DNA from: Devosia sp.
Lineage (GTDB): Bacteria; Pseudomonadota; Alphaproteobacteria; Rhizobiales; Devosiaceae
Assembly (NCBI RefSeq): GCF_024707125.1
Contig: NZ_JANQAH010000011.1
Location: 992,001 to 1,056,000, forward strand
Length of the DNA: 64,000 nucleotides
Reading direction: 5' to 3'
The notes under the pieces were generated by a model. It did no database searches and was not told the origin of the DNA. It worked only from the letters and a program-made list of their open reading frames with translations. Both the position numbers and the translations under genes were made by a program. This document shows, in pieces, positions 43,851 to 52,145 of the stretch (position 1 is the first letter of the stretch; each line of letters begins with the position of its first letter).

Positions 43851-44386
43851 CTCTCGGCCTCGAGCTTTCGCGCCAGGTCCATCAGCACCCGGTCGCGAAT
43901 ACCGAGGCTTTCGAGGTGTTTTGCCGTATTGACCACATAGTCGATATTGCGCCCCGAAATCCCGACGCCCGCCCGCACCATGGCCAATTGCTCGTCCAGC
44001 GTCAGATGCCCGGCAAATTGCTCATGCCGCTCGTCGACCACAAAAGTCAGCGCCGACACTTTTCGCCCATCATCGAGCGCCACCGGCCGCATCACGTCGC
44101 GATAGACCATGGTCACCTGCTCGCGCGCCTCAAGATAAGCGCGCACCGACGGCCATTCCGCCCCGGCGACTTCAAAGACCATGCCACGCACCGAGCCGCC
44201 GCGCGTCAGCCCGAAAACCAGCCCCGGCTGTTCCACCGTGCCGCGATGGTGATGCGAAATGATCGAGAGCGAGCGATGCGCGCCCTTGAGCCGCCCCAGA
44301 TGCGTCGAGACGAACGGAAATCCCGGATTCCAGATCAGCGACCCGTACCCAAAGACCCAGTGATTTTCCGAATTCTCGTCCTGCAT
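43838..44386 (-). CDS. Gamma-glutamylcyclotransferase (ChaC-like), second copy
   Basis: About 182 residues from ATG 44386 (MQDENSENHWVFGYGSLIWNPGF). It carries the substrate-binding motif VFGYGSLIW, RSLSIISHHHRGTVEQPGLVFGLTRGGSVRGMVF, YLEAREQVTMVYRDV and NIDYVVNTAKHLESLGI. It is a different paralogue from the interrupted one at 36859 and would degrade glutathione to 5-oxoproline and Cys-Gly. A longer frame runs back to 44548, but that part is a repeat. Confidence 0.88.
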   Translation of the reverse strand: MQDENSENHWVFGYGSLIWNPGFPFVSTHLGRLKGAHRSLSIISHHHRGTVEQPGLVFGLTRGGSVRGMVFEVAGAEWPSVRAYLEAREQVTMVYRDVMRPVALDDGRKVSALTFVVDERHEQFAGHLTLDEQLAMVRAGVGISGRNIDYVVNTAKHLESLGIRDRVLMDLARKLEAESQAA

Positions 44387-44419
44387 CAACGGTCGTCCGC
44401 TCACTTCTTGCCTCACCAC

Positions 44420-44541
44420 CACCCCCTCCCAACCTCCCCCGTCAAGGGGGAGGTGCTGCATCGAGCGTGGGATTCGATCTGCTCTCTGCCACCGGACCGG
44501 CACCCCTCCCCCTCGCGGGGAGGGTTGGGGAGGGGGCGGGA
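44420..44541. repeat. Two CTCCCCC-type palindromes flanking a spacer
   Basis: CCTCCCAACCTCCCCC-GTCAA-GGGGGAGGTG on one side and CACCCCTCCCC-CTCGC-GGGGAGGGTT on the other, with an 80-nt middle containing AGCACTCG-free unique sequence. The outer segments are partly complementary (CCCCCTCCCAACC and GGTTGGGGAGGGGG). Confidence 0.7.
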
Positions 44542-44685
44542 GCCACAAATTTCTCGCCCTTGCACAAACCCTAAGCCCGGCCTCGCCATGGCCACAACCT
44601 CAACTTAGGCAAAACTTGTATGAACAAAGGCTGAGCGGCGCGACCCGCTTTTGCCTTTCGCCCGTCCAAGGTTAAAACCGTTCCC

Positions 44686-45657
44686 ATGAAGAAACGAATC
44701 ATCATTCTGGGCGCCGTCGTGCTGCTCGTCATCCTTGGCGTCAGCGGCGCCTGGTTTTATGCCTCCGGCATCGTGCGGCAGGAGGTCGAGCGCCTCGCCT
44801 TCGCCGATGGTGAAACCAGCCCCCAACTGACCTGTGCCAATCTCAATATCGGCGGCTTCCCCTTCGCCTTCGATATCGAATGTTCTGACGCAGTCGTCGT
44901 TTCGGGCGATCTCCTGGCCGAAATCCCGGCCGTGCGCGTCAGCGTCATGGTCTACGACCTCAACCATGCCATCGCCTCGGCCAAGGGTCCGGCTCAGCTC
45001 TCCGACGCCTTTACCGGCCAGCGCTCTGCCATTTCCTGGACCGGCCTCAATGCCAGCCTCCGTCTCAAGGACAATCGCATCGCTCGCCTCTCCGTCGTTG
45101 GCGACGAACTCTCCTGGAACGATCTCCTTCTCGGCGACACCATGCTGGCCAAGGCTCCGCATGCCGAGGCGCACCTGCTCGACATTCCCGAAGCCCATGA
45201 CGCCGAGCGCAACCTCGCCTCGCTGGCACTCTACCTCAAGACCGACGCCCTCGACCTGCCCGCAGCAACCCTGACCAACACCGCGCTCGAAGTGGAAGCC
45301 GAGGTAAGCGGCATCCCCGATGAGCTTTCTGCCATCGGCCTCGAACCCATCCTTCCCGCCTGGCAGCGCGCCGGCGGCGAGCTCAATATCGTCGGCATCA
45401 CCATGAGTGACGCCAATGCTGATCTCAATGCCTCGGGCAAGCTCACCCTCGACGCCCAGGGTTTCCCCGACGGCACCATCTCGATCGATTCCATGGGCGT
45501 CGCCGAGCGCATCGGCCCCCTGATCGAAGAACCCTGGCGCACCCTGGTCCTCGGCGTCCCCGGCGAAAACGGCCGCCACACCAACCAGCTAAATTTCCGC
45601 GGCGGCGCGCTCTCCTCGGGCCTCGTCCCGATCACCGCCCTGCCCCCGCTGTTCTGA
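44686..45657 (+). CDS. DUF2125 domain-containing protein
   Basis: A 323-residue exported or anchored protein: N-terminal helix KKRIIILGAVVLLVILGVSGAWFYASG, then a large beta-rich region LTCANLNIGGFPFAFDIECSDAVV, VRVSVMVYDLNHAIASAKGPAQL, ending in LNFRGGALSSGLVPITALPPLF. The NIGGFPF block is a DUF2125 hallmark. Function unknown; related in layout to AsmA-like periplasmic proteins. Confidence 0.9.
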   Translation: MKKRIIILGAVVLLVILGVSGAWFYASGIVRQEVERLAFADGETSPQLTCANLNIGGFPFAFDIECSDAVVVSGDLLAEIPAVRVSVMVYDLNHAIASAKGPAQLSDAFTGQRSAISWTGLNASLRLKDNRIARLSVVGDELSWNDLLLGDTMLAKAPHAEAHLLDIPEAHDAERNLASLALYLKTDALDLPAATLTNTALEVEAEVSGIPDELSAIGLEPILPAWQRAGGELNIVGITMSDANADLNASGKLTLDAQGFPDGTISIDSMGVAERIGPLIEEPWRTLVLGVPGENGRHTNQLNFRGGALSSGLVPITALPPLF

Positions 45658-45670
45658 AAACCAAAATGCA

Positions 45671-45698
45671 GGGAGCGCGACGCTGGCGCCGCGCTCCC
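45671..45698. terminator. Hairpin between convergent DUF2125 and SDR genes
   Basis: Exact 9-bp stem GGGAGCGCG/CGCGCTCCC with a 10-nt loop. Neither side has a strong T-run (CTTGCACCCCTT on the plus strand, TGCATTTTGG on the minus strand), so termination may be weak. Confidence 0.5.
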
Positions 45699-45708
45699 CT
45701 TGCACCCC

Positions 45709-46473
45709 TTACATGTGGGTGCCGCCGTCGATCCGCAGTTCGGTGCCGGTGACAAAGGCGCCGTCATCGGACGCGAGCATGGCGATCACGCCGGCAACGC
45801 TGCCCGGATTGGCAAAGCCCTCGCCGATGGCCGGCGACATCTTCGCAAAGAGCGAAAAGTCCGCATCCGCCGGAATGCCCGGAGTATTGGTCATGCCCGA
45901 GGCAATGCTGCCCGGCGCCACGGCCACGGCACGCAGGCCTTGCTTGGCATACTCAGACGCAATCGTATGGGTGAACGACTGGATCCCGCCCTTGGAGGCC
46001 GCATAGGCCGCCATATAGGGATGAGCGAAGCTCGCCGAGGTCGAACTGAAATTGACTACAACGCCGCGACCCGAGGCGAGCAGCAGCGGCAGGCATTCGC
46101 GCGTCACGAGGAACGTGCCGGTCAGGTTGATCGCCAGCACCCTGTTCCACAGTTCAAGGCTCGTCTTGTGCGTATGCTCCGAGCGGAGGATGCCGGCCGC
46201 ATTGACCAGCACATCGAGGCGCCCAGCCTTGGCGATAGCGCCGCCGATCTTGTCCTGCACCGCCGCTTCGTCGCTGATATCGGCAGTGATGAGCGTCAGC
46301 CGGCCGGCAGCACCGGCCTTACGGGCCCGCTCTTCAGTCACCTGGAGCCCGGCTCCCGACACATCGAGCGCCAGCACCTGCCCGCCTTCGGCCAGCAGTC
46401 GTTCGACAGTTGCCTGCCCGATCCCCGAACCGGCGCCGGTCACGAGGATGATACGATCTTCAAATCTATTCAT
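45709..46473 (-). CDS. SDR family oxidoreductase
   Basis: A 254-residue classical short-chain dehydrogenase: cofactor motif VTGAGSGIGQATV, NAAG, catalytic Ser in FSSTSASFAHP and Y-x-x-x-K in YAASKGG, then PGSIASGM. Asp at the end of beta-2 (LALDVSG) indicates NAD(H). The substrate is unknown. A Y-ASK preceded by MAA is normal for the family. No other genes are in its transcription unit within 390 nt upstream. Confidence 0.92.
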   Translation of the reverse strand: MNRFEDRIILVTGAGSGIGQATVERLLAEGGQVLALDVSGAGLQVTEERARKAGAAGRLTLITADISDEAAVQDKIGGAIAKAGRLDVLVNAAGILRSEHTHKTSLELWNRVLAINLTGTFLVTRECLPLLLASGRGVVVNFSSTSASFAHPYMAAYAASKGGIQSFTHTIASEYAKQGLRAVAVAPGSIASGMTNTPGIPADADFSLFAKMSPAIGEGFANPGSVAGVIAMLASDDGAFVTGTELRIDGGTHM

Positions 46474-46758
46474 AAGTCACAGTTCCACATTGCCGGCCTG
46501 CCTCAAGGCACCAACCGGCGCATCATTGCTGTGCCGCAACAGCGGTTGCGGCGATTGAGAGATGATTTTGGGAAGCTGCGTTAACTGGCGATCCAGCAAA
46601 GGATCCCGACCACGTAAAAGCTGCCCGCTGAGAGCGAGAAGATTTGGGCCGATGATCGCGCGCGGATAGACATGGGCGCTGCTCTATCGCCGCGCGTCGC
46701 CTTGTGTCAATGATGCCTCGGAAGATCGGTGCAACAGCACCTGGAATCCCCAAAGCCC

Positions 46759-46787
46759 TTGTTGCCAAGCGCGCGCAACTATTCTAT
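46759..46787 (+). promoter_or_regulatory. Candidate rpmF promoter
   Basis: TTGTTG (46759-46764), a 17-nt spacer and TTCTAT (46782-46787), followed by AGAGCCC. This leaves a leader of about 75 nt. Confidence 0.35.
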
Positions 46788-46805
46788 AGAGCCCGACAAC
46801 CCCAA

Positions 46806-46821
46806 CAGAGACGTGTCTCTG
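46806..46821. promoter_or_regulatory. 16-bp palindrome in the rpmF leader
   Basis: CAGAGACGTGTCTCTG is a perfect inverted repeat 46 nt before rpmF. It could be an operator or a short RNA hairpin. Confidence 0.4.
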
Positions 46822-46866
46822 GGCCGCTTTCGGCGGCGCAACGATTTTGAATTCGGAGTACCGACC

Positions 46867-47046
46867 ATGGCAGTGCCAAAACGAAAGACCTCGCCGATGA
46901 AGCGCGGCTTCCGCCGCTCGCACGACGCGATTGCCAACCCCACCTATGTCGAAGACAAGGATTCGGGTGAGCTGCGTCGTCCGCATCACGTCGACCTCAA
47001 GACCGGCATGTATCGCGGCCGGCAGATTCTCGCCGTCAAGAGCTAA
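46867..47046 (+). CDS. rpmF: 50S ribosomal protein L32
   Basis: A 59-residue L32: [22 protein letters not shown]. The C-terminal half ([31 protein letters not shown]) is the cysteine-free alphaproteobacterial type. CGGAG lies 8 nt before the ATG. It is monocistronic with a strong terminator downstream. Confidence 0.96.
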   Translation: MAVPKRKTSPMKRGFRRSHDAIANPTYVEDKDSGELRRPHHVDLKTGMYRGRQILAVKS

Positions 47047-47090
47047 GCCGAAAGGCTTGCTGCGCTGATGCGCGCGACCTGATATTTCAG

Positions 47091-47127
47091 CGGCCGATCC
47101 TTTCTGAGGGTCGGCCGTTTTGTTTTT
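47091..47127 (+). terminator. Terminator of rpmF
   Basis: Stem CGGCCGATCC/GGGTCGGCCG (one G:U pair), 7-nt loop, then TTTTGTTTTT. Confidence 0.85.
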
Positions 47128-47176
47128 CGTCATGAATTCCGCCGATAAGAGCGGCCAACTATTCGGAGAGCCAGAA

Positions 47177-48577
47177 ATGACCATGCGTATTGAATCGGAC
47201 ACGATGGGCACCATCAACGTGCCGACCGACAAATATTACGGTGCTCAGACGGCTCGCAGCCTCGCCAATTTCGACATTGGCGGGGAAAAGATGCCCAAGG
47301 AAATCATCACCGCTTTCGCCATTTTGAAGAAGGCGGCCGCGATCACCAATACCAAGCTTGGCCTGCTCGACCCCGCGCTGCGCGACCTTATCGTTGCGGC
47401 AGCCGATGAAGTCATCGAGGGGCGGCTTGACGACCATTTCCCGCTCGTCGTCTGGCAGACCGGTTCGGGCACCCAGTCGAACATGAACGTCAACGAGGTC
47501 ATCTCCAACCGCGCCATCGAAATGGCAGGCGGCACCATGGGCTCCAAGAAGCCAGTGCACCCCAATGACCACGTCAACATGAGCCAGTCGTCCAACGACA
47601 CCTATCCCACGGCCATGCACATCGCCGCCATCGAAGCGGTCGTGAACTACCTCTTCCCGCGCGTAAAAATCCTGCGCGATACGCTCGACGCCAAGGCCGA
47701 AGAATTCATGGATGTGGTCAAGATCGGCCGCACCCATCTCCAGGACGCGACACCCCTGACGCTCGGCCAGGAAATGAGCGGCTGGGTCGCCCAGATCGAT
47801 CTCGCCGTAAAGGCCATTGAAGTCACCCTGCCCCAGCTGCGCGAACTCGCCCTTGGCGGCACCGCCGTCGGCACGGGCCTCAACGCCCATCCCGACTACG
47901 CCGTCGCCGTCGCTGCCGAAATTTCCACGCTCTCGGGCCACGAATTCATCACCGCGCCGAACAAGTACGCCGTCATGGCCGGCCACGACGCCTTTGTCGG
48001 CACCTCGGGCGCCCTCAAGCAGCTCGCCGTTGCCTTCATGAAGATCGCCAATGACGTGCGCTGGCTCGCTTCCGGCCCCCGCTCGGGCCTCGGCGAATTG
48101 ACGATTCCCGAAAATGAACCCGGCTCCTCGATCATGCCGGGCAAGGTCAATCCGACCCAGTCCGAAGCCATGACCATGGTCGTCGCCCATGTCATGGGCA
48201 ATGACGCCGCCATCGGCTTTGCTGCCAGCCAGGGCAATTTCGAGCTCAACGTCTTCAAGCCCGTCATCGCCTACAACTTCCTGCAGTCCGTGCGCCTCCT
48301 CGCCGACGCCGCAAAGAGTTTCAACGACAATTGCGCCATCGGCATCCAGCCCGACCGCAAGCGCATCAAGCAGCTCGTCGATCAGTCCCTCATGCTGGTG
48401 ACCGCGCTCAACCGCAAGATCGGCTACGACAACGCTGCCAAGATCGCCAAGACCGCGCACAAGAACGGCTCGACCCTGCGCGAAACCGCCATCGAACTGG
48501 GCCTCCTCACCGGCGAAGAATTCGACGCCGAGGTGAAGCCCGAACAGATGGTCGGCCCGCTGACAATCAAGAAGTAA
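47177..48577 (+). CDS. fumC: Class II fumarate hydratase
   Basis: A 466-residue fumarase, hydrating fumarate to malate in the TCA cycle without an Fe-S cluster. Blocks are [62 protein letters not shown], and the superfamily signature [15 protein letters not shown]. The ATG at 47177 has CGGAGA 9 nt upstream; another ATG 6 nt later is possible. A terminator follows. Confidence 0.97.
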   Translation: MTMRIESDTMGTINVPTDKYYGAQTARSLANFDIGGEKMPKEIITAFAILKKAAAITNTKLGLLDPALRDLIVAAADEVIEGRLDDHFPLVVWQTGSGTQSNMNVNEVISNRAIEMAGGTMGSKKPVHPNDHVNMSQSSNDTYPTAMHIAAIEAVVNYLFPRVKILRDTLDAKAEEFMDVVKIGRTHLQDATPLTLGQEMSGWVAQIDLAVKAIEVTLPQLRELALGGTAVGTGLNAHPDYAVAVAAEISTLSGHEFITAPNKYAVMAGHDAFVGTSGALKQLAVAFMKIANDVRWLASGPRSGLGELTIPENEPGSSIMPGKVNPTQSEAMTMVVAHVMGNDAAIGFAASQGNFELNVFKPVIAYNFLQSVRLLADAAKSFNDNCAIGIQPDRKRIKQLVDQSLMLVTALNRKIGYDNAAKIAKTAHKNGSTLRETAIELGLLTGEEFDAEVKPEQMVGPLTIKK

Positions 48578-48600
48578 TTCTTCGCAACCCAAACCCGAAA

Positions 48601-48628
48601 ATGCCGCCCCTCACCGGGCGGCATTTTT
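48601..48628 (+). terminator. Terminator of fumC
   Basis: Exact 9-bp stem ATGCCGCCC/GGGCGGCAT with loop CTCACC, followed by TTTT. Confidence 0.88.
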
Positions 48629-48713
48629 GTTTGGGGGATGAGGCATTTCGCGCCTTGGCCCCGACAAAGGCGCTGGTCTAGCATCGCTTCAACAAGAGAG
48701 GTGAATATCCGTC

Positions 48714-49534
48714 ATGACCAATTCCAACGCCCGGCCCATGGCCAAAACGAGCCTCAAATGGTCGATGATCGAGGAAGACCTCTCCATCCTCGAAAAATTC
48801 AAGCTGATCGCCGACCTCGGCTTTGACGGTATTGAACTGGACTCGCCCAACGACCTGAACCAGGCCGAAATCCTCGCCGCCCGCGACGCCACGGGGCTCG
48901 CCATCCCCGGCGTCGTCAATTCCGCCCATTGGAAGACCCCGCTCACCGACCCCGATCCCTCAGTGCGCGAAGCCTGCGTCGCCGCATCAATCGAGGCGAT
49001 GAAGCAGGCCAAAACCTACGGCGCCGAAACCATGCTGCTGGTCCCCGGCGTCGTCAACGCCACAACTTCCTACGCCACCGCCTATGATCGCGCCGTCGAA
49101 GGCATCGATCGCCTCCTGCCGCACGCCGAAGAAATCGGCATCTCCATCGCGCTCGAAAACGTCTGGAACAATTTTCTCCTGAGCCCCCTCGAGGCCGCCC
49201 ACCTCATCGACGGCTTCGATAACGCCCGTCTCGGCTGGTATTTCGACGTGGGCAATGTCATGCGCTATGGCAGCCCCACGGACTGGATCGAAGCCCTCGG
49301 CACCCGCATCTTCCGCATCGACATCAAGGAATACAGCCTCACCCGCATGAACGCCGAAGGCCCTGGAAGGGTTTTGAGGTGGACTTAGGCGAAGGCGACA
49401 TCGACTGGGCCGGCGTCAACCGCGCGCTCTCGAAGTCAGGCTACAGTGGCTGGGTCTCCGCCGAAGTCCCCGGCGGCAACCGCCAGCGCCTCGCCGATAT
49501 CAAGGCGCGGTTGGATCGGATCGTCGGGCTGTAG
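48714..49534 (+). pseudogene. Sugar phosphate isomerase/epimerase (TIM barrel), frameshifted
   Basis: A xylose-isomerase-like TIM-barrel protein, about 273 residues when restored. Readable blocks are LKWSMIEEDLSILEKFKLIADLGFDGIEL, GLAIPGVVNSAHWKTPLTDPD, IALENVWNNFLLSPLEAAHLIDGF, GWYFDVGNVMRYG and RIDIKEYS. These include Glu/Asp/His metal ligands of the family. After MNAEGP the frame is lost. One extra C in the CCC at 49361-49363 gives PWKGFEVDLGEGDIDWAGVNRAL and continues to a natural end at 49534. It may act on hexuloses or keto-glycosides with the neighbouring oxidoreductases. Confidence 0.82.
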
Positions 49535-49558
49535 TCAGCCGTCACCCCGACCACCGGC

Positions 49559-49636
49559 CGTCATCCTCGGGCCTGACCCGAGGACACCGCACTTTGCGGC
49601 AAGTACAAAACCCTCGGGTCAAGCCCGAGGGTGACG
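49559..49636. repeat. Dispersed repeat family B, shortened loop
   Basis: CGTCATCCTCGGGCCTGACC plus CGAGGACAC on the left, CTCGGGTCAAGCCCGAGGG plus TGACG on the right. The loop CCGCACTTTGCGGCAAGTACAAAA is shorter than in the other copies. Confidence 0.85.
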
Positions 49637-49648
49637 CGCGTGGGGAAC

Positions 49649-50533
49649 TCAGCCCTCAATCTCAGCCAGCATCCGCCGGATATTATTGAGCCCCACCTCG
49701 CACCCGAAAGCACTCGGCTCCGCCCCCTCGTACTCCAGCGACAAGAACCCATCAAAGCCCGAAGCCACGACGCTCTCGAGCAGCGCCTTGGTGTCGAGGT
49801 CGCCATAGCCAAACACCGACCCGCGAATATATTCCCCGCCCGCCGTCTTCAGCCAGCCCGGCCCCGGCTCACTGCGCCGCGTGTAAAAATCCTTCACATG
49901 CACAAAGCTCGCATGCGGCAGCGTGCGCCGCGTCGCAACATAGGGATTGTCGTCGACACAGAGGAAATTGCCCACATCCACGGTCAGCTTGAAGTTCTGA
50001 TGACCCACCGCGTGATGCAGCCGCAACAGCCGCTCGGCCCCATTCATGAAGAAGCCATGGTCCTCGACACTGGTGACGACGCCATGCTGCGCCCCAAACT
50101 CCGCCACTTCACGGCAACCCTCGACGATGGCGGCAAACGCCTCCTCGATTTCACCCGCATCGTTCGGCCGCAGGGCCCACGGCACGACATCATGGCGCAA
50201 AAATCCGGCACCAAACCGCGCACAAAGTTCGACATGGCGCTTTACAAGATCAATCTGCGCCCGCCTTTCGTCCCCGGCGAGAAAACTGGCCCCAAGGCAA
50301 AACCCCGAAATCGGCACGCCCGTCCGTGCCATGGCAGCCTCCAGGCGCTTGAGCACCTCTTCGTCCGCACTCAGGTCATATCCGGCATCCGTCCCCGCTC
50401 CGGCAAAGGAAAAGGTCGCGATTTCGAGATGCTCCGCGCCATGCTCATGCAGCCAGTCGAACAGCGTTTCCAGCGTCATCCGGCCATCGGTCAGCATGGG
50501 GCGGAAGCTATAGGACGACAGGCCGATCTTCAT
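49649..50533 (-). CDS. Sugar phosphate isomerase/epimerase (TIM barrel), second copy
   Basis: About 294 residues from ATG 50533, with GGAG 8 nt upstream. The xylose-isomerase-like TIM barrel shows KIGLSSYSFRPML, GAEHLEIATFSFAG, GVVTSVEDHGFFMNG, LTVDVGNFLCVDDN, SFVHVKDFY and DGFLSLEYEG. Glu, Asp, His and Glu at the strand ends are the expected metal ligands. It is divergent from the GMC oxidoreductase gene and shares its control region. It is a different subfamily from the gene at 48714. Confidence 0.88.
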   Translation of the reverse strand: MKIGLSSYSFRPMLTDGRMTLETLFDWLHEHGAEHLEIATFSFAGAGTDAGYDLSADEEVLKRLEAAMARTGVPISGFCLGASFLAGDERRAQIDLVKRHVELCARFGAGFLRHDVVPWALRPNDAGEIEEAFAAIVEGCREVAEFGAQHGVVTSVEDHGFFMNGAERLLRLHHAVGHQNFKLTVDVGNFLCVDDNPYVATRRTLPHASFVHVKDFYTRRSEPGPGWLKTAGGEYIRGSVFGYGDLDTKALLESVVASGFDGFLSLEYEGAEPSAFGCEVGLNNIRRMLAEIEG

Positions 50534-50585
50534 TTTCGGAGCTCCAGACAAGAGAATTTTTTGCAACGTCGCATTCTGACTTTAC

Positions 50586-50621
50586 ATACCAATTAGAACC
50601 ATTGATACCAATTGCATACCA
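50586..50621. promoter_or_regulatory. Direct repeats in the TIM-barrel/GMC divergent promoter
   Basis: ATACCAATT at 50586-50594 and 50605-50613 (19 bp apart), plus ATACCA at 50616-50621. These equal the half-site of GntR/FadR-type operators (TTGGTATACCAA) but are arranged in tandem. Confidence 0.45.
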
Positions 50622-50643
50622 GCACTTTGAATGGAAAATCGCG

Positions 50644-52128
50644 ATGGCTTCCCCCACAACTGATGTCGTGATCATTGGCAGCGGCCCGACCGGCAGCGCC
50701 TACGCACGCGTGATCCGCCGCGATTGGCCGGAAGCCCGTATCGTGATGGTGGAAGCAGGCCCGCAGATCCTGCCTGAAGTCGGCGCTCATCTCGATAACG
50801 TCCTCGATCTCGAAAAGCGCGCCGAGCTCGAAACTCTCGCCCAGGGCGGCGATCGCTCCCCGCGGCTGTCGATCAGCAAGGAAGAGTGGGAAGCCCGCCG
50901 CGCCGGCGGCTTCGACGCGTCCTTCCTCCGCCGCTCGGGCCTCTACATTGCCAATGAAAGCGACCCCTCCGAAAACCTCTTTGCCGGCTTTTCCGCCGCC
51001 AATGTCGGCGGCATGGGCACAAAGTGGTCGACCGGCACCCCGACCCCGTCCGAGGCCGAGCGCGTCCCCTTCATTCCCGCCGACGAATTCGAAGCGGCCC
51101 TCAGCATCGCCGAAGGCCTCCTAGGCACCAACAAGGACCCGCGCGCCGGCGATACCACTGCCATTGCCCTGCGCGAAAAGCTCAGCGAGGCATTCAATGC
51201 CGGCCGTAGCCCCGACCGCACCGTCCGCGCCATGCCGCTGGCCGCCACGCCCGGTCCGGAAGGCCTCCGCTACCACGGCACCGATGTCGTCCTCGGCCCG
51301 CTGGTCAACGAGCCCGCCGAAACCTTCCAGATTTTGGCCGAAACCATCTGCCGCCGCGTGGTCCATGAAAATGGCCGCGCCATTGGCGTCGAGCTTGTCC
51401 GCGCGGGCGAAACCGAAACCTCGTTCCTCGCCGCCGGTACCGTCGTTCTCGCCTGCGATTCCCTGCATACGCCGCAATTGCTCTTCGCCTCCGGCATCCG
51501 CCCCGAGGCTCTCGGGCGCCACCTCAACGACCATTTCATCATCTCCCAGATGGCCGAGATGCGCAGCGACCCGCCGATGCGCGCCATGAACTGGATCCCG
51601 GCCACCAATGAATTCCCCTTCTCGGTGACCATCCACGCCACCACCCTCTCCTCGATCGAAAAGACGTCCGACTTCACCGGCCAGCCCGTCGGCATGGGGG
51701 TCTTCTGCCCAACGGACATCGATCCCGAAAACCGCGTCCTCTTCGACGAGACCAAGCTCGATTGGCGCGGCCTGCCTTCCATTTCGATCAAGTGGAAGCC
51801 GTCCGAAGCCGACAAGGCGCGCGTCGAAGAGGCCAAGGCCGTGGCCCTCCGCGTCGCTGATATCATCGGCCGCCCGGCACCGGGCTTTGCCACCATCATG
51901 CAGCCTGTGGGCAGTTCCCTGCACTATCAGGGCACGATCCGCATGGGCGAAAAGGACGACGGCACCAGCGTCTGCGACCGCAACAGCCGCGTCTGGGGTT
52001 TTGACAATCTCTATGTCGCCGGCAATGGCGTCATCCCCACCGTGACCGCCACCAATCCCACGCTCTATTCGACTGCTCTGGCCACCTTCGGCGCGCGGCA
52101 GATCGCCAAAGAGCGCCGCACTGTTTGA
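50644..52128 (+). CDS. GMC/pyranose-oxidase-like FAD-dependent oxidoreductase
   Basis: A 494-residue flavoenzyme: FAD-binding TDVVIIGSGPTGSAYARVI and VMVEAGPQI near the N-terminus, FSAANVGGMGTKWSTGTPTP as the GMC loop, VVLACDSLHTPQLLFASGI, and the C-terminal active-site pair in SLHYQGTIRMG (His) and ATNPTLYSTAL (Asn). The H/N arrangement and YQGTIRMG are pyranose 2-oxidase-like. Related enzymes oxidise sugars or C-glycosides at C2 or C3. It overlaps no neighbour but is followed after 17 nt by the Gfo/Idh gene. The ATG at 50644 has only a weak ribosome-binding site. Confidence 0.9.
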   Translation: MASPTTDVVIIGSGPTGSAYARVIRRDWPEARIVMVEAGPQILPEVGAHLDNVLDLEKRAELETLAQGGDRSPRLSISKEEWEARRAGGFDASFLRRSGLYIANESDPSENLFAGFSAANVGGMGTKWSTGTPTPSEAERVPFIPADEFEAALSIAEGLLGTNKDPRAGDTTAIALREKLSEAFNAGRSPDRTVRAMPLAATPGPEGLRYHGTDVVLGPLVNEPAETFQILAETICRRVVHENGRAIGVELVRAGETETSFLAAGTVVLACDSLHTPQLLFASGIRPEALGRHLNDHFIISQMAEMRSDPPMRAMNWIPATNEFPFSVTIHATTLSSIEKTSDFTGQPVGMGVFCPTDIDPENRVLFDETKLDWRGLPSISIKWKPSEADKARVEEAKAVALRVADIIGRPAPGFATIMQPVGSSLHYQGTIRMGEKDDGTSVCDRNSRVWGFDNLYVAGNGVIPTVTATNPTLYSTALATFGARQIAKERRTV

Positions 52129-52145
52129 CCCAGGAGCCCAAAAGA

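Larger units (their letters stand above)
46474..46866. other. 393-nt intergenic region between the SDR gene and rpmF
   Basis: It holds a candidate rpmF promoter (46759-46787), a 16-bp palindrome (46806-46821), and a 30-codon minus-strand frame with one hydrophobic segment (46581-46673) that I do not call. No other gene seen. Confidence 0.6.

Noticed and set aside
46581-46673. 30-codon minus-strand frame (MSIRARSSAQIFSLSAGSF...) with one hydrophobic segment
   Set aside because: No ribosome-binding site, no coupling to a neighbour, and too short to separate from chance.
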